Assembly (NCBI GenBank): GCA_026988585.1
Contig: JALSKY010000315.1
Location: 1-5,702 of the forward strand
DNA length: 5,702 nt
From: Deltaproteobacteria bacterium
GTDB taxonomy: Bacteria; Desulfobacterota; Dissulfuribacteria; Dissulfuribacterales; QOAL01
Reading direction: 5' to 3'
Shown: positions 5,409 to 5,702 of the stretch, piece after piece
How positions within the stretch are numbered: the stretch's first letter is position 1
Layout: every line of letters starts with the position of its first letter
Notes under the pieces: model-generated
Told to the model about the DNA's origin: nothing
Seen by the model: only the letters and a program-made list of their open reading frames with translations
Databases searched by the model: none
Translations under genes and position numbers: made by a program

Positions 5409-5702
5409 GCAGACCGGTTATAGGGATCATAATGGGTAGCGATTCAGATCTGCCGGTAATGCAAGGTGCGGCAGAGATACTGGAGGGATTCGAGATAGAT
5501 TTTGAACTGACCATCGTTTCAGCCCACAGGACCCCTGACAGATTGTTCACCTATGCAAAAGAGGCTGATGGCAGGGGGATTGAGGTAATAATTGCAGGGG
5601 CTGGAGGGGCTGCCCATCTACCAGGGATGATCGCTGCGATAACACCCTTACCGGTGATAGGTGTACCGGTGAGGAGCTCATCCCTCAGCGGTCTGGATTC
5701 CC
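5405..5702 (+). CDS. purE: N5-CAIR mutase PurE, class I, C-terminus cut by window edge
   Basis: PurE moves the carboxyl group of N5-CAIR to C4, giving CAIR, the substrate of PurC. The visible 99 codons cover roughly the N-terminal 60 percent. They show the nucleotide-phosphate loop MGSDSD (S12 and D15, matching E. coli S16 and D19), VSAHRTP with H41 matching the catalytic His45 of E. coli, and AGAGGAAHLPGMIAA (64-78), followed by PVIGVPV and SLSGLDS. The SAHRTP and AGAGGAAHLPGM forms are those of class I PurE, which works with PurK, rather than class II, which carboxylates AIR directly with CO2. The presence of purK immediately upstream agrees. The ATG at 5405 overlaps the purK stop by 4 nt, with AAGGGGG about 10 nt upstream inside purK. 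The frame runs intact to the window end. Confidence 0.97.
   Translation, partial: MSRPVIGIIMGSDSDLPVMQGAAEILEGFEIDFELTIVSAHRTPDRLFTYAKEADGRGIEVIIAGAGGAAHLPGMIAAITPLPVIGVPVRSSSLSGLDS

Noticed and set aside
1..5702. CRISPR array, insertion sequence, tRNA/rRNA, toxin-antitoxin or defence genes
   Set aside because: No regularly spaced repeats, transposase, terminal repeats, cloverleaf sequence or related proteins were seen; nearly all coding space belongs to intact housekeeping genes.

Overview
This window looks like ordinary chromosomal housekeeping DNA from a Gram-negative, probably anaerobic bacterium. It has moderate GC, a BamD-type outer-membrane lipoprotein, and the MEP isoprenoid enzyme IspH with its full iron-sulfur ligand set. 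It also carries a DUF116 membrane protein, a family I associate with methanogens, clostridia and Desulfobacterota/deltaproteobacteria. My best guess is a Desulfobacterota-like lineage. That assignment is inference from gene content only.

Layout. Positions 1-3794 hold a compact minus-strand gene block, read from right to left: trxA (thioredoxin), trxB (NADPH thioredoxin reductase), bamD (outer-membrane assembly lipoprotein), ispH (HMBPP reductase) and a DUF116 gene cut by the left edge. Junctions are +30, -11, +29 and +48 nt, so one transcript is likely. It probably starts at a TATAAT-bearing promoter just upstream of trxA. Positions 3795-4259 are a 465-bp AT-rich divergent intergenic region with a few small inverted repeats and no convincing gene. 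Positions 4260-5702 hold plus-strand purK, followed by purE with a 4-nt ATGA overlap; purE is cut by the right edge.

How the genes work together. TrxB passes NADPH electrons to TrxA, which reduces protein disulfides in the cytoplasm. IspH carries out the last step of the MEP pathway using a [4Fe-4S] cluster. BamD serves the BAM complex at the outer membrane. DUF116 is uncharacterised but has two predicted membrane helices and a cysteine-rich soluble part. PurK and PurE act in sequence to carboxylate aminoimidazole ribonucleotide in purine synthesis.

I see no mobile element, CRISPR array, phage gene, tRNA or rRNA, and no clear previously undescribed system. The points most worth a second look are the cysteine-rich DUF116 protein in a redox/Fe-S gene block, two substitutions at normally conserved TrxB positions, and the structured divergent intergenic region.
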